A DNA stretch of 64,000 nucleotides from Trichothermofontia sichuanensis B231 (GTDB lineage: Bacteria; Cyanobacteriota; Cyanobacteriia; B231). The notes beneath the pieces are model-generated. The model ran no database searches and was not told the origin of the DNA. It saw only the letters and a program-made list of their open reading frames with translations. The stretch lies in contig NZ_CP110848.1 in the NCBI RefSeq assembly GCF_026240635.1, forward strand, positions 1,180,501-1,244,500. The letters are read 5' to 3'. The translations under genes and the position numbers were made by a program. Of this stretch, positions 1 to 7,471 are shown piece after piece. The stretch's first letter is position 1. Every line of letters begins with the position of its first letter.

Positions 1-174
1 GCATTAATGAAAACGGTTCTGGCGGGTCCGGGCAGGTCCAGTGTCCAGACGGGACAGGTGCAGTGTCTAGACAGGTGCGCTGAACTAGTGCCATTATGCA
101 ACCCAGGGTGGCAGACTCATCCTGGGGATTTGCCAAAGATTTTCAAAGATGATTTGCAAAAACACTGTGGCGCT

Positions 175-1239
175 ATGACCGTTGAATCATCCTTCGCCCC
201 GCCGGCAATACCTGTGCCGACGACCCAAACCCGCAAGGCCGAGCACCTTCGCATTTGTTTGGAGGAAGATGTGCAATGTCAGGCGGTGACAACGGGTCTA
301 GAGCGCTATCGTTTTCAACACTGTTGCCTGCCAGAGTTAAATCTCGCTGAAGTTGATCTGCGGACTGAGTTTCTGGGGAAACCCCTAGGGGCACCGTTTC
401 TCATTTCTTCGATGACGGGGGGAACAGAACAGGCCAAACTGATCAATCAACGCCTTGCCGCGATCGCCCAGACCCATCGTCTAGCGATGGGTGTTGGTTC
501 CCAGCGAGTTGCCGTCGAAACACCGCAGTTGGCCGATACGTTTCAAGTGCGGTCCCTGGCTCCTGATATCCTGTTATTCGCCAATCTGGGGGCAGTGCAG
601 TTGAACTATGGCTATGGCCTTGCCGAAGCCCGACAGTTGGTTGACTGGCTGGAAGCCGATGCCCTCATCCTGCACCTGAATCCCCTGCAAGAGTGCATCC
701 AACCCGATGGAGATACTAACTTCCGGGGCCTGCTCGATAAAATTGCCCAACTTTGCCAGCAACTGCCTGTCCCAGTCATTGCCAAAGAAGTGGGGAATGG
801 CATTTCTGCGCAAATGGCGCAGCAATTGCTAGCAGCGGGGGTTCAGGCGATCGATGTAGCGGGAGCGGGCGGCACCTCCTGGGCCAAGGTAGAACGGGAG
901 CGGGCCACAACCCCCTTACAACGTCGTCTCGGCCAAACCTTTGGCGATTGGGGCATTCCCACCGCTGACTGTATTACCCAGATTCGGGCTATCCTCCCCA
1001 CGGTTCCCCTGATTGCCTCCGGGGGGCTACGCAATGGGCTGGATGCGGCTAAGGCGATCGCCCTCGGTGCGGATCTGGTGGGGTTAGCCCGTCCCTTTCT
1101 CCAGGCGGCCTGTGAGTCTGAGGCAGCGCTAGTCTTCCTGGCGGAGGCCCTGATTGCAGAATTGCGGGTGACGTTATTTTGTACAGGGAATGGGACGCTA
1201 GTGGCTTTGCAACAATCGCGATCGTTGAGCCTTTGCTGA
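175..1239 (+). CDS. fni: Type 2 isopentenyl-diphosphate delta-isomerase
   Basis: The 354-residue protein interconverts IPP and DMAPP using reduced FMN, feeding carotenoid, chlorophyll phytyl-chain and quinone synthesis in the cytoplasm. Visible family motifs are the N-terminal [10 protein letters not shown], the SSMTGGT loop, [21 protein letters not shown] (catalytic Gln region), KEVGNGIS and the FMN phosphate-binding GAGGTSW and SGGLRNG segments of the TIM barrel. The reading frame extends upstream to base 7, but homology begins only after the ATG at 175, so that start is preferred. The 56 upstream codons look non-coding. Cyanobacteria use this FMN type rather than type 1 Idi. The gene stands alone, followed by a repeat-bearing gap. 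Confidence 0.95.
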   Translation: MTVESSFAPPAIPVPTTQTRKAEHLRICLEEDVQCQAVTTGLERYRFQHCCLPELNLAEVDLRTEFLGKPLGAPFLISSMTGGTEQAKLINQRLAAIAQTHRLAMGVGSQRVAVETPQLADTFQVRSLAPDILLFANLGAVQLNYGYGLAEARQLVDWLEADALILHLNPLQECIQPDGDTNFRGLLDKIAQLCQQLPVPVIAKEVGNGISAQMAQQLLAAGVQAIDVAGAGGTSWAKVERERATTPLQRRLGQTFGDWGIPTADCITQIRAILPTVPLIASGGLRNGLDAAKAIALGADLVGLARPFLQAACESEAALVFLAEALIAELRVTLFCTGNGTLVALQQSRSLSLC

Positions 1240-1399
1240 ACTAAAGAACATTGGCAATCAGCATATTGTGAGCCAGGTTGCAAACACAACTTGATGACAA
1301 AACCCATCGACGGTAAAAGCCCTACTCAACAAGTGCTGACTCAAAGTGTGCCCAAGCAGCGGCGATCGTCTTTCTGATCAGCGTGGCAGCCCTAGAAGC
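1240..1399. other. Intergenic, no gene seen
   Basis: The gap between fni and the Uma2 gene has no convincing ORF or clear terminator before repeat copy A1 begins at 1400. After A1 (1507-1606) only the ribosome binding site of the next gene stands out. Confidence 0.5.
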
Positions 1400-1506
1400 T
1401 ATAGTCATTACAATTTAAGCTGAAACAGCACCCTCACCCCCCACTCCTCTCCCAGTGCGGAAGAGGGGAGTTAAAAATTGTATCGTTCTTATTTGGATTG
1501 ACCATA
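1400..1506 (+). repeat. Family A MITE-like element, copy A1
   Basis: This full-length copy is 107 bp. It starts TATAGTCATTACAATTTAAG, has the CCCTCACCCC core and the CTCTTCC-type hairpin (here imperfect), and ends ATTTGGATTGACCATA. The ends form an imperfect inverted repeat. It encodes nothing. Confidence 0.85.
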
Positions 1507-1606
1507 TTTTGGATCAAGAAGACGATACCTTGCCCTAGCTTGCGTGCCATCTATAAGCTGAATTTAAGAGATTTGGTGTAGTCCGAGACGCCATTCAGGA
1601 GGCTTG

Positions 1607-2209
1607 ATGATCATTACTGCCATCAAACCTAATCAAACCCCTCAACCTGTACGATTTACGGTGCAGGATTATCACCGTTTAGTGGCCTTGGGGTTTCTCA
1701 ACGAAGATGACCATATCGAGCTAATTCGGGGGGAGTTGATTCAAATGGCCGCCAAGGGTACAGCCCACGCAACCTGTCTTCGACGGTTACTGCGGATTTT
1801 ACCTGGAATCATTGGCGATCGCGCCACTCTTCAGTGCCAGTCACCCATCACCATCGCCTTTGATGGAGAGCCAGAGCCAGATTTGGCAATTGTGAGGAAC
1901 CGAGAGGCTGATTATGAATCAGCCCATCCAACCCCTGCGGACACGCTGCTGGTTATGGAAGTGGCGGATTCATCACTGGAGTACGATCGCACAGTGAAGT
2001 TGTCTCTTTATGCCGAAGCCAGCATTCCCTATTACTGGCTGTTTAATGTCATCGATCGCACGCTGGAAGTATACAGCGAACCGGCCCAAATTACCCCCAG
2101 CCAGTTCGGGTATCTCAGCAAAAGAATTATCCCGACAACTGGAGTTGTGCAACTGCCGCAATTCCCTGACCAAGTGCTTGAGCTTGCTTCAGTTTTCCCA
2201 AGTATTTGA
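1607..2209 (+). CDS. Uma2 family (DUF820) restriction-endonuclease-fold protein
   Basis: The 200-residue protein belongs to the Uma2/DUF820 family, which has a PD-(D/E)XK nuclease-like fold and is greatly expanded in cyanobacteria; its biological role is unsettled. Recognisable segments are FTVQDYHRL, the HIELIRGELIQMA acidic segment, EPEPDLAIV (the catalytic-type acidic pair), LLVMEVADSSLEYDRTVKLSLYA (the ExK-like segment) and IPYYWLFNV. AGGAGG at 1597-1602 lies 4 nt before the ATG at 1607, which favours that start over an in-frame TTG just upstream. It is flanked by repeat elements on both sides and is probably monocistronic. Confidence 0.9.
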   Translation: MIITAIKPNQTPQPVRFTVQDYHRLVALGFLNEDDHIELIRGELIQMAAKGTAHATCLRRLLRILPGIIGDRATLQCQSPITIAFDGEPEPDLAIVRNREADYESAHPTPADTLLVMEVADSSLEYDRTVKLSLYAEASIPYYWLFNVIDRTLEVYSEPAQITPSQFGYLSKRIIPTTGVVQLPQFPDQVLELASVFPSI

Positions 2210-2227
2210 GAATTTTAATCCCAGTCT

Positions 2228-2407
2228 TACAGCCTTTCCTCAATCATAAAGTACAGTTTTGTCTGGGTAGGATGGGCGTATCCCCTGGTGCGGCCCTCAC
2301 CCTAAATCGCTCTTGCAGAACGGGAAAAGGGGTGGGGGATGAGGGCTACCGGTCGGCTCCAGATCCAAACTTTAATGGTGTACTGGGTAAATTAGGTAAA
2401 GGCTGTA
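2228..2407 (+). repeat. Family B MITE-like element, copy B1 (internally deleted)
   Basis: It begins TACAGCCTTTCCTCAATCAT and ends with GTACTGGGTAAATTAGGTAA then AGGCTGTA, giving terminal inverted repeats. It is 180 bp against 224 bp for copies B4 and B6; the second CT-rich arm is shortened. Core motifs GGTAGGATGGGCG and GGCCCTCACCCTAAAT are retained. Small reading frames here are repeat shadows. Confidence 0.8.
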
Positions 2408-2414
2408 TGTCATC

Positions 2415-2588
2415 TCAATCCTCACCTTTCCTATATCTGATTAGTACGGACATCGATTTATGAAAGCACAATATATTTTCTTGATCATACTCTCTTAAAT
2501 CGACAAGATAATTATTATTTTCTATCGTAACCAATTTTGCCACTACCTGTTTATCTATATAGGTTTCAATCTTTTCAGATAATGACAT
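2415..2588 (-). CDS. Small hypothetical protein, doubtful
   Basis: This is a 57-codon frame starting at ATG 2588 (MSLSEKIETYIDKQVV...), acidic and Lys-rich, in a locally AT-rich patch between repeat B1 and the M16 peptidase gene. I recognise no family. There is no clear ribosome binding site. It could be a real small protein, a remnant of a transferred gene, or chance. Confidence 0.25.
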   Translation of the reverse strand: MSLSEKIETYIDKQVVAKLVTIENNNYLVDLREYDQENILCFHKSMSVLIRYRKGED

Positions 2589-2619
2589 TTTAAATAGGCT
2601 TCTAAGCAATAATATGTTT

Positions 2620-3954
2620 TCATGGTATGGCTTTTACCTCAACCGACGGTTGCATCACTACTACCCCATAGGCTGTCGGAGAGAGATACCGTTGGGCCGC
2701 CTGTTGCAGATCCGCTGCCGTTAGTTGGCGAATATGTTCTGGGTAGGCCAAGGCCGGGGCGAGATCCTGAAGAAGAGTCTGGTAGTAGCCATAGAGGTTA
2801 GCCCGATCGCGGGGCGTTTCATTACCAAAAACAAAGCGGTTAGCCACCTGTGTCTTTACCCGGTTAATTTCAGTGGCCTGGATCGGGGTTTCCTGCAGCG
2901 CACGGATATGGTCCACGATCGCCGCCTCCACCTGTACCAGATTTTCACTGGGCAGGTGGACCGAAATATAAAACACCCCCTGCAACCAATGGGAGAGATT
3001 ACTAACGGCAATGCTAGAGACCCACCGCCGCTCCTCACGCAGGTCTTTGACAAGCCGGGAGGTGCGCCCATGTCCTAGAATTGCAGCCAAAACATCCAGC
3101 GCATAGGTCTGGCTGAGATCCACTAAACCGGGGACTCGCCAGGTCATCACTAAACGTGCCTGTTCCAGGCGATCGTCGATCCACTCACGGCGCACAACCT
3201 CTGTAAATACAGGTTCCGGGTCGCCTAGGGGCAACCCCAGTGAGGTGTCGGCAATGGGCCGGGGATCTGCTCCATCTGGCTTGGTGTGCGGAGCCGTGGC
3301 GTCTAACGCTTGGGTCACGGTTGCAATCATCTCATCAACCGGCAAATTGCCCACGACCACAGCAGTGAGGCGATCGGGTTGATACCAGTACTGGTGAAAA
3401 TCCCGCATTTGTTGGGGTACCAGCGATTCAATCACCGTCGCTGGCCCTAGCACGGGTCGCCGATAGGGCAAATAATCAAACGTGGTTTCCATCGCCCGGT
3501 AATAGGTGCGTCGCCGGGGATTGTCCTCCGCCCGTCGGATTTCCTCTAGCACCACCAACCGCTCACTCTCAAAATCCCGATCGGGAATCCGCGGATGCAA
3601 CACCACCTCCATCTGAAGCGGGGCCAGCGTTGCAAAATCCTGGGGAGCCGTCGTGATATAAAAATGGGTGTAGTCCTGACTGGTTGCGGCATTCGTCACC
3701 GCGCCGCGCTCTTCGATCCGGCGTTCAAACTCCCCCAGCGCCAGTTGCTCCGTTCCCTTAAACACCATGTGTTCCAGGAAATGGGCCATGCCATTGATCG
3801 CATCCGCCTCCATTCGCGACCCTACCCGGAACCACACACTCAGGTTCACCGCTTCCACCGGCATCTGTTGGGCCACGATCGTCGCCCCATTCGCCAACCG
3901 ATGGACGATCGGGGCTTCCAGAGCGCGAACTGGATCACGGGTTAGAAGCGCCAT
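2620..3954 (-). CDS. M16 family zinc peptidase (processing-peptidase-like)
   Basis: The 444-residue single-half M16 (pitrilysin/MPP-type) metallopeptidase has the inverted zinc motif HFLEH in MAHFLEHMVFKGT near residue 60, with the downstream glutamate helix (about 75 residues later) expected to complete the site. The C-terminal M16_C domain (about residues 190-400) includes GHGRTSRLVKDLREER, typical of the family. No signal peptide is evident, so a cytoplasmic or periplasmic location is not decided. The ATG at 3954 (MALLTRD...) is chosen over a TTG 21 bases upstream. Cyanobacteria often carry two adjacent M16 genes; only one lies here. It is transcribed divergently from sucC. Confidence 0.92.
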   Translation of the reverse strand: MALLTRDPVRALEAPIVHRLANGATIVAQQMPVEAVNLSVWFRVGSRMEADAINGMAHFLEHMVFKGTEQLALGEFERRIEERGAVTNAATSQDYTHFYITTAPQDFATLAPLQMEVVLHPRIPDRDFESERLVVLEEIRRAEDNPRRRTYYRAMETTFDYLPYRRPVLGPATVIESLVPQQMRDFHQYWYQPDRLTAVVVGNLPVDEMIATVTQALDATAPHTKPDGADPRPIADTSLGLPLGDPEPVFTEVVRREWIDDRLEQARLVMTWRVPGLVDLSQTYALDVLAAILGHGRTSRLVKDLREERRWVSSIAVSNLSHWLQGVFYISVHLPSENLVQVEAAIVDHIRALQETPIQATEINRVKTQVANRFVFGNETPRDRANLYGYYQTLLQDLAPALAYPEHIRQLTAADLQQAAQRYLSPTAYGVVVMQPSVEVKAIP

Positions 3955-4217
3955 AGAGCATACCAGATCAAACAACCAATGCCTTGATCATAAGCAATCT
4001 GCCCTGCTTGTGGGATCAATCTGCGGTCAAAGCCACAGAGAATTCCCCAGTCTAGTCTCCTCTCGCCCCTTGCCTAGCCCCCAAAACTCCCTAACTATAC
4101 CCAAGGGCTGGAGACTAGCCCATCCCCTCTCTGCTTCCTTCTCTTTTCTCCTTTTCTTCCTTGCCCCTTCTCCTGTCCCCAAAGCGCTAAGATGCATTCA
4201 TTGCCCTTATCAAAGCT

Positions 4218-5531
4218 ATGGACCTGCTAGAGTACCAGGCGAAAGAACTGTTTCAGGCGATGGGCATTCCCGTCTTGCCCTCGCAACAGATCAGCCAACC
4301 CCAAGACCTGAAAGGACTGCGGATTCCCTATCCAGTGGTGTTAAAATCCCAAGTTCGGCGTGGTGGGCGGGGCAAAGCGGGGGGGGTTCGCTTTGCAGAA
4401 AATACGATCGACGCGATCGCGGCAGCCCATGCTATTTTTAATTTGCCTATTATGGGGGACTACCCCGATATCATTTTGGCTGAAGCTAAATATGATGCCG
4501 ATCGCGAATTTTATTTAGCAGTAGTCCTGGATACCAGTCTGCGGCGACCGGTGCTCCTGGGGTCCCAGGAGGGGGGGATGAATACAGAAGCCACCTTTAG
4601 CCACGTCCAGCGGGTAATTGTCGATCAAGACTTTTCGCCCTTCTATGCACGGCGATTGGCCATCAAAATGGGCCTCAAGGGGAAACTGATCGCCTCGGTC
4701 AGCGCTGTCATTGAAAAAATGTATCGATTATTTCTTCAGCAGGATTTAGATCTAGTGGAGATTAACCCCCTGGGTGTGAGCGTTGATGGGGAAGTGATGG
4801 CCCTCGACGGCAAAGTGACGGTCAACGATACTGCTCTCAACCGCCATCCCCACCTGCAAGCCTTGACGGCGCGACTGGCCCATCCCCGTTCATTAGCACC
4901 GGGTTTGGAGCAGGCAACTTTTTGGGACTTGGACGGTTCGATCGGTGTTATTAGCAATGGCCTAGGGTTGACCTTGACCACACTGGATCTGCTTTACCAG
5001 GCCAAGGGGAAACCAGGGAGATGTCTGAATCTGGTAGGCGAAGCGCAACAGGACTGGGTGTCGGCCTCCCCGCCGGCAGGCAAGGTTGATTACCCCACCG
5101 TTGCCGGTGGGTACCCGCAATTGGGAGCAGCTCTCACTTATTTGAGCCAAGATCCCCGCCTACAGGTTATTCTCATCCATTTGGTCAGTGGCCTCCTAGA
5201 CGGCGGGGCGATTGTGGATACGATTACCGCCTACCTCAAACGCCAGGAACGGTTACCTAAATCTCGCTCCGCTCCCGCCCTAGTTATCCGTCTGCTGGGT
5301 CCCGAGCCAGTGTCTACCCAGGCCCTGTTCACGACCCTGACAGCCGCCATCCCCAACGACTCCCAACAAGCCTCAGGTGAGTCTAAGGTTCCTGTTTTTT
5401 GCTGTGAGACCCTCACGGCAGCGATCGCCCAAGCCGTTCTTCTGACTAAGCCTGAGAAAGCTGATAAACCTGAAAAAGCCAATAAACCCGAAAAAGCGAC
5501 TAAAGCCAGCCGCAAGAAACCTGCCCTATGA
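4218..5531 (+). CDS. sucC: SucC-like (succinyl-CoA synthetase beta, ATP-grasp) subunit
   Basis: The 437-residue protein has the ATP-grasp beta-subunit layout: MDLLEYQAKELF start, KSQVRRGGRGKAGGVRF nucleotide loop, LVEINPLGV and ALDGKVTVND Mg-ATP segment, then a C-terminal ligase domain. In that domain the usual FLDVGGGA and FGGI motifs are replaced by CLNLVGEAQ and HLVSGLL, so the CoA/phosphate-transfer end is diverged. A Lys-rich tail with three KPEKAxK units follows after about residue 410, beyond the usual family length (about 390-400). The stop overlaps the sucD start by four bases (ATGA), indicating translational coupling. It may catalyse succinyl-CoA/succinate interconversion or a different acyl-CoA reaction. 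Confidence 0.85.
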   Translation: MDLLEYQAKELFQAMGIPVLPSQQISQPQDLKGLRIPYPVVLKSQVRRGGRGKAGGVRFAENTIDAIAAAHAIFNLPIMGDYPDIILAEAKYDADREFYLAVVLDTSLRRPVLLGSQEGGMNTEATFSHVQRVIVDQDFSPFYARRLAIKMGLKGKLIASVSAVIEKMYRLFLQQDLDLVEINPLGVSVDGEVMALDGKVTVNDTALNRHPHLQALTARLAHPRSLAPGLEQATFWDLDGSIGVISNGLGLTLTTLDLLYQAKGKPGRCLNLVGEAQQDWVSASPPAGKVDYPTVAGGYPQLGAALTYLSQDPRLQVILIHLVSGLLDGGAIVDTITAYLKRQERLPKSRSAPALVIRLLGPEPVSTQALFTTLTAAIPNDSQQASGESKVPVFCCETLTAAIAQAVLLTKPEKADKPEKANKPEKATKASRKKPAL

Positions 5532-6445
5532 AATTTAATCCCAAAAGTAAGGTTATCGTTCAGGGTATCTTGGAACCCCTGGGGCAGATCTATGCCCCCC
5601 AGATGAAGGCATACGGTACCAATGTCGTCGCGGGCATCAGCCCTGGGGGTGAGCAAACCGAGTGGCAAGGCATTCCCGTATTTGATCTGGTGGAGCAGGC
5701 GATCGCGGCCAATGGCCCAGTTGATACTACGGTAATCCTGACCCCCCCCTACGACGTCCTGGATGCCGCCCTCGAAGCCCTTACGGCTGGCATTCGCCAA
5801 ATTATTATTCTGAGCCAAGGGGTGCCGCCGATGGATATGGTGCGCCTCCTACGACGGGCAGAAAAACTCGAAACCCTGATCGTCGGTCCCAATTCGCCCG
5901 GTTTGATCGTGCCTGGTCAGGTGCTGCTGGGGACCCATCCCCCGGCCTGGTACCAACCTGGTCCCGTGGGGCTGCTGAGCCGGAGTGGGACCTTGACCTA
6001 TGAGGTGGCGCGGGAATTGACCCAGGCAGGGTTAGGCCAGTCGATCGCCCTGGGGATTGGGGGCAGTCCCCTCGTCGGCTCCTCCCTGTCCCAATGGCTA
6101 CAAATCCTGGATGAGGACGAGCAAACCGAGGTCATTGTCTTGATTGGTGAACTGGGCACAGATCAAGAAGAACTGGCTGCCGAGTACATTGCCGAAGCGA
6201 TCGATACGCCGGTCGTCGCCTATCTAGCAGGGCAGTCCTTACCGACCTTGCCCTTGCCCAGTGAGGCCCTGCTGCCCCCCCAACATCGAATCATGCCCTT
6301 TAGTTTGCGGACAGCCAGTGCGGTGGATTTTGGCACCCCAACCCGTAAGCTTGCGGCCTTTAAGCAGGCGAAAATTCCCGTCGCCCAATCTCCCGCCCAA
6401 GTCCCCGAATGGGTGAAAAAAGTGCTTAAGAAAAAACGCGCTTAG
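5528..6445 (+). CDS. sucD: SucD-like (succinyl-CoA synthetase alpha, CoA-binding) subunit
   Basis: The 305-residue partner of the preceding gene has a Rossmann CoA-binding domain (KVIVQGILEPLGQIYAPQMKAYGTNVVAGISPGG), VGPNSPGLI, GLLSRSGTLTYEV and the GIGGSPLVGSS segment near residue 180. The strongly conserved GHAGA motif carrying the phosphorylated histidine of classical alpha subunits is not present where expected (about residues 255-270); the sequence there reads QHRIMPFSLRTASAVDFGTP. The rest of the C-terminal alignment (KLAAFKQAKIPVAQSPAQVPEWVKK) is retained. The protein may therefore not work by the normal phosphohistidine route. It is coupled to the SucC-like gene by a 4-nt overlap. Confidence 0.85.
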   Translation: MKFNPKSKVIVQGILEPLGQIYAPQMKAYGTNVVAGISPGGEQTEWQGIPVFDLVEQAIAANGPVDTTVILTPPYDVLDAALEALTAGIRQIIILSQGVPPMDMVRLLRRAEKLETLIVGPNSPGLIVPGQVLLGTHPPAWYQPGPVGLLSRSGTLTYEVARELTQAGLGQSIALGIGGSPLVGSSLSQWLQILDEDEQTEVIVLIGELGTDQEELAAEYIAEAIDTPVVAYLAGQSLPTLPLPSEALLPPQHRIMPFSLRTASAVDFGTPTRKLAAFKQAKIPVAQSPAQVPEWVKKVLKKKRA

Positions 6446-6516
6446 TGGGGCAGACCCTCCCATGTTAAGATGCAAGACAATCCTGAAATCCTGACCAAAG
6501 CGAGGTATATCAATTC

Positions 6517-6654
6517 ATGGAAGCAGTACTGCTACTGGCTAAACTGCCTGAAGCCTACCAAATCTTTGATCCCCTGATCGATGTTCTGCCCCTGATCCCC
6601 CTGTTCTTTTTGCTTCTAGCTTTTGTCTGGCAAGCCGCTGTTGGGTTTAGATAA
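6517..6654 (+). CDS. psbK: Photosystem II reaction center protein K (PsbK)
   Basis: A 45-codon gene reads [20 protein letters not shown] then [20 protein letters not shown] and AVGFR. The first eight residues match the short leader removed in PsbK; the mature protein begins KLPEAY. One transmembrane helix (about residues 22-42) spans the thylakoid membrane, where PsbK sits at the periphery of the photosystem II core near CP43 and helps PsbZ and dimer stability. A GAGG at 6502-6505 lies 11 nt upstream of the ATG. It follows sucD by 71 nt and is transcribed in the same direction. Confidence 0.96.
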   Translation: MEAVLLLAKLPEAYQIFDPLIDVLPLIPLFFLLLAFVWQAAVGFR

Positions 6655-6712
6655 TTAATCACAAACCGATTTTTGTAACATTTTGCAATAATTTTGTGTT
6701 GAGGGGGCGGTT

Positions 6713-6740
6713 TTGATGTCCCCTTTTGCTTGCCTATAAT
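6713..6740 (+). promoter_or_regulatory. Candidate sigma-70 promoter for the azoreductase gene
   Basis: TTGATG (6713-6718), a 16-nt spacer and a perfect TATAAT (6735-6740) lie about 85 nt before the ATG at 6825. The assignment is by consensus match only. Confidence 0.55.
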
Positions 6741-6824
6741 GGCCGAGTGGCAAATGTCAATGTGACCGATTCCCAGGGATCGATCAATCATGACCGACGA
6801 TCGCCGTGCACCGGAGATGCAGAC

Positions 6825-7454
6825 ATGGCTAAGTTACTTTATCTGGAGTGTTCCCCGCGGAAGGAACGTTCCCATGCGATCGCAGTGGCCCGTGCTTTTC
6901 TGGAACGGTACCAGGCCACCCATCCCAACGATATGATTGAAACTCTAGATCTATGGGCGGCTGACCTACCCCCCTTTAATGGGGAAACCCTGAATGCCAA
7001 GTATGCCGTCATGAGCGGGTCAGGCCATACGCCGGAACAGGCGGCGGCTTGGAACGCGGTGACGACGGTGGCTGATCGCTTCAAGGCGGCGGATAAATAC
7101 TTGTTCAGTATTCCCATGTGGAATTTTGGGATTTTCTACCCCCTCAAGCACTACATTGATGTGATCACCCAACCGGGCCTCACCTTCAGTTTCTCGCCCG
7201 AAACCGGGTATCAGGGTCTGGTGACGGGTAAGCCTGTGGTGGTGGTCTATGCCCGTGGGGGAGAATACGCACCGGGGACGCCGGGTGAGGCAATGGACTT
7301 GCAGTCGGCCTACATGAAACTGTGGTTAGGGTTTATTGGCTTTACCGAGATTCACTCGATTTTTGTTGAGCCTACCCTGGCCCCCCCGGAGGTTGTGTCA
7401 GCCCGAAAGGAGGCAGCGATCGCCCAAGCCACCGCTCTAGCTGCTAGCTTGTAG
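6825..7454 (+). CDS. azoR: FMN-dependent NADH-azoreductase / quinone reductase (AzoR family)
   Basis: The 209-residue flavodoxin-fold protein reduces quinones and azo compounds by two-electron transfer with NADH and FMN, a cytoplasmic detoxification role. Visible features are the N-terminal MAKLLYLECSPRKERSHAIAVARAFL phosphate-binding loop, the SIPMWNFGIFYPLKHYIDVITQPGLTF FMN/substrate segment characteristic of AzoR, and VVVVYARGGEY. CCGGAG (6811-6816) precedes the ATG at 6825; the frame is open further upstream but without homology. The Rad50-like gene begins 17 nt after its stop, so the two are probably co-transcribed from the promoter near 6713-6740. A joint function is not obvious. Confidence 0.92.
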   Translation: MAKLLYLECSPRKERSHAIAVARAFLERYQATHPNDMIETLDLWAADLPPFNGETLNAKYAVMSGSGHTPEQAAAWNAVTTVADRFKAADKYLFSIPMWNFGIFYPLKHYIDVITQPGLTFSFSPETGYQGLVTGKPVVVVYARGGEYAPGTPGEAMDLQSAYMKLWLGFIGFTEIHSIFVEPTLAPPEVVSARKEAAIAQATALAASL

Positions 7455-7471
7455 GGTTTTCGTTGCTGGGT

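Noticed and set aside
2206-2463. 85-codon frame over family B copy B1
   Set aside because: It is largely the B element (GVSPGAALTLN, GVGDEGYRSAP), and the same peptide appears at B6.
3767-4441. Long frame overlapping the M16 peptidase and sucC
   Set aside because: It is antisense to one gene and out of frame with the other, with no homology.
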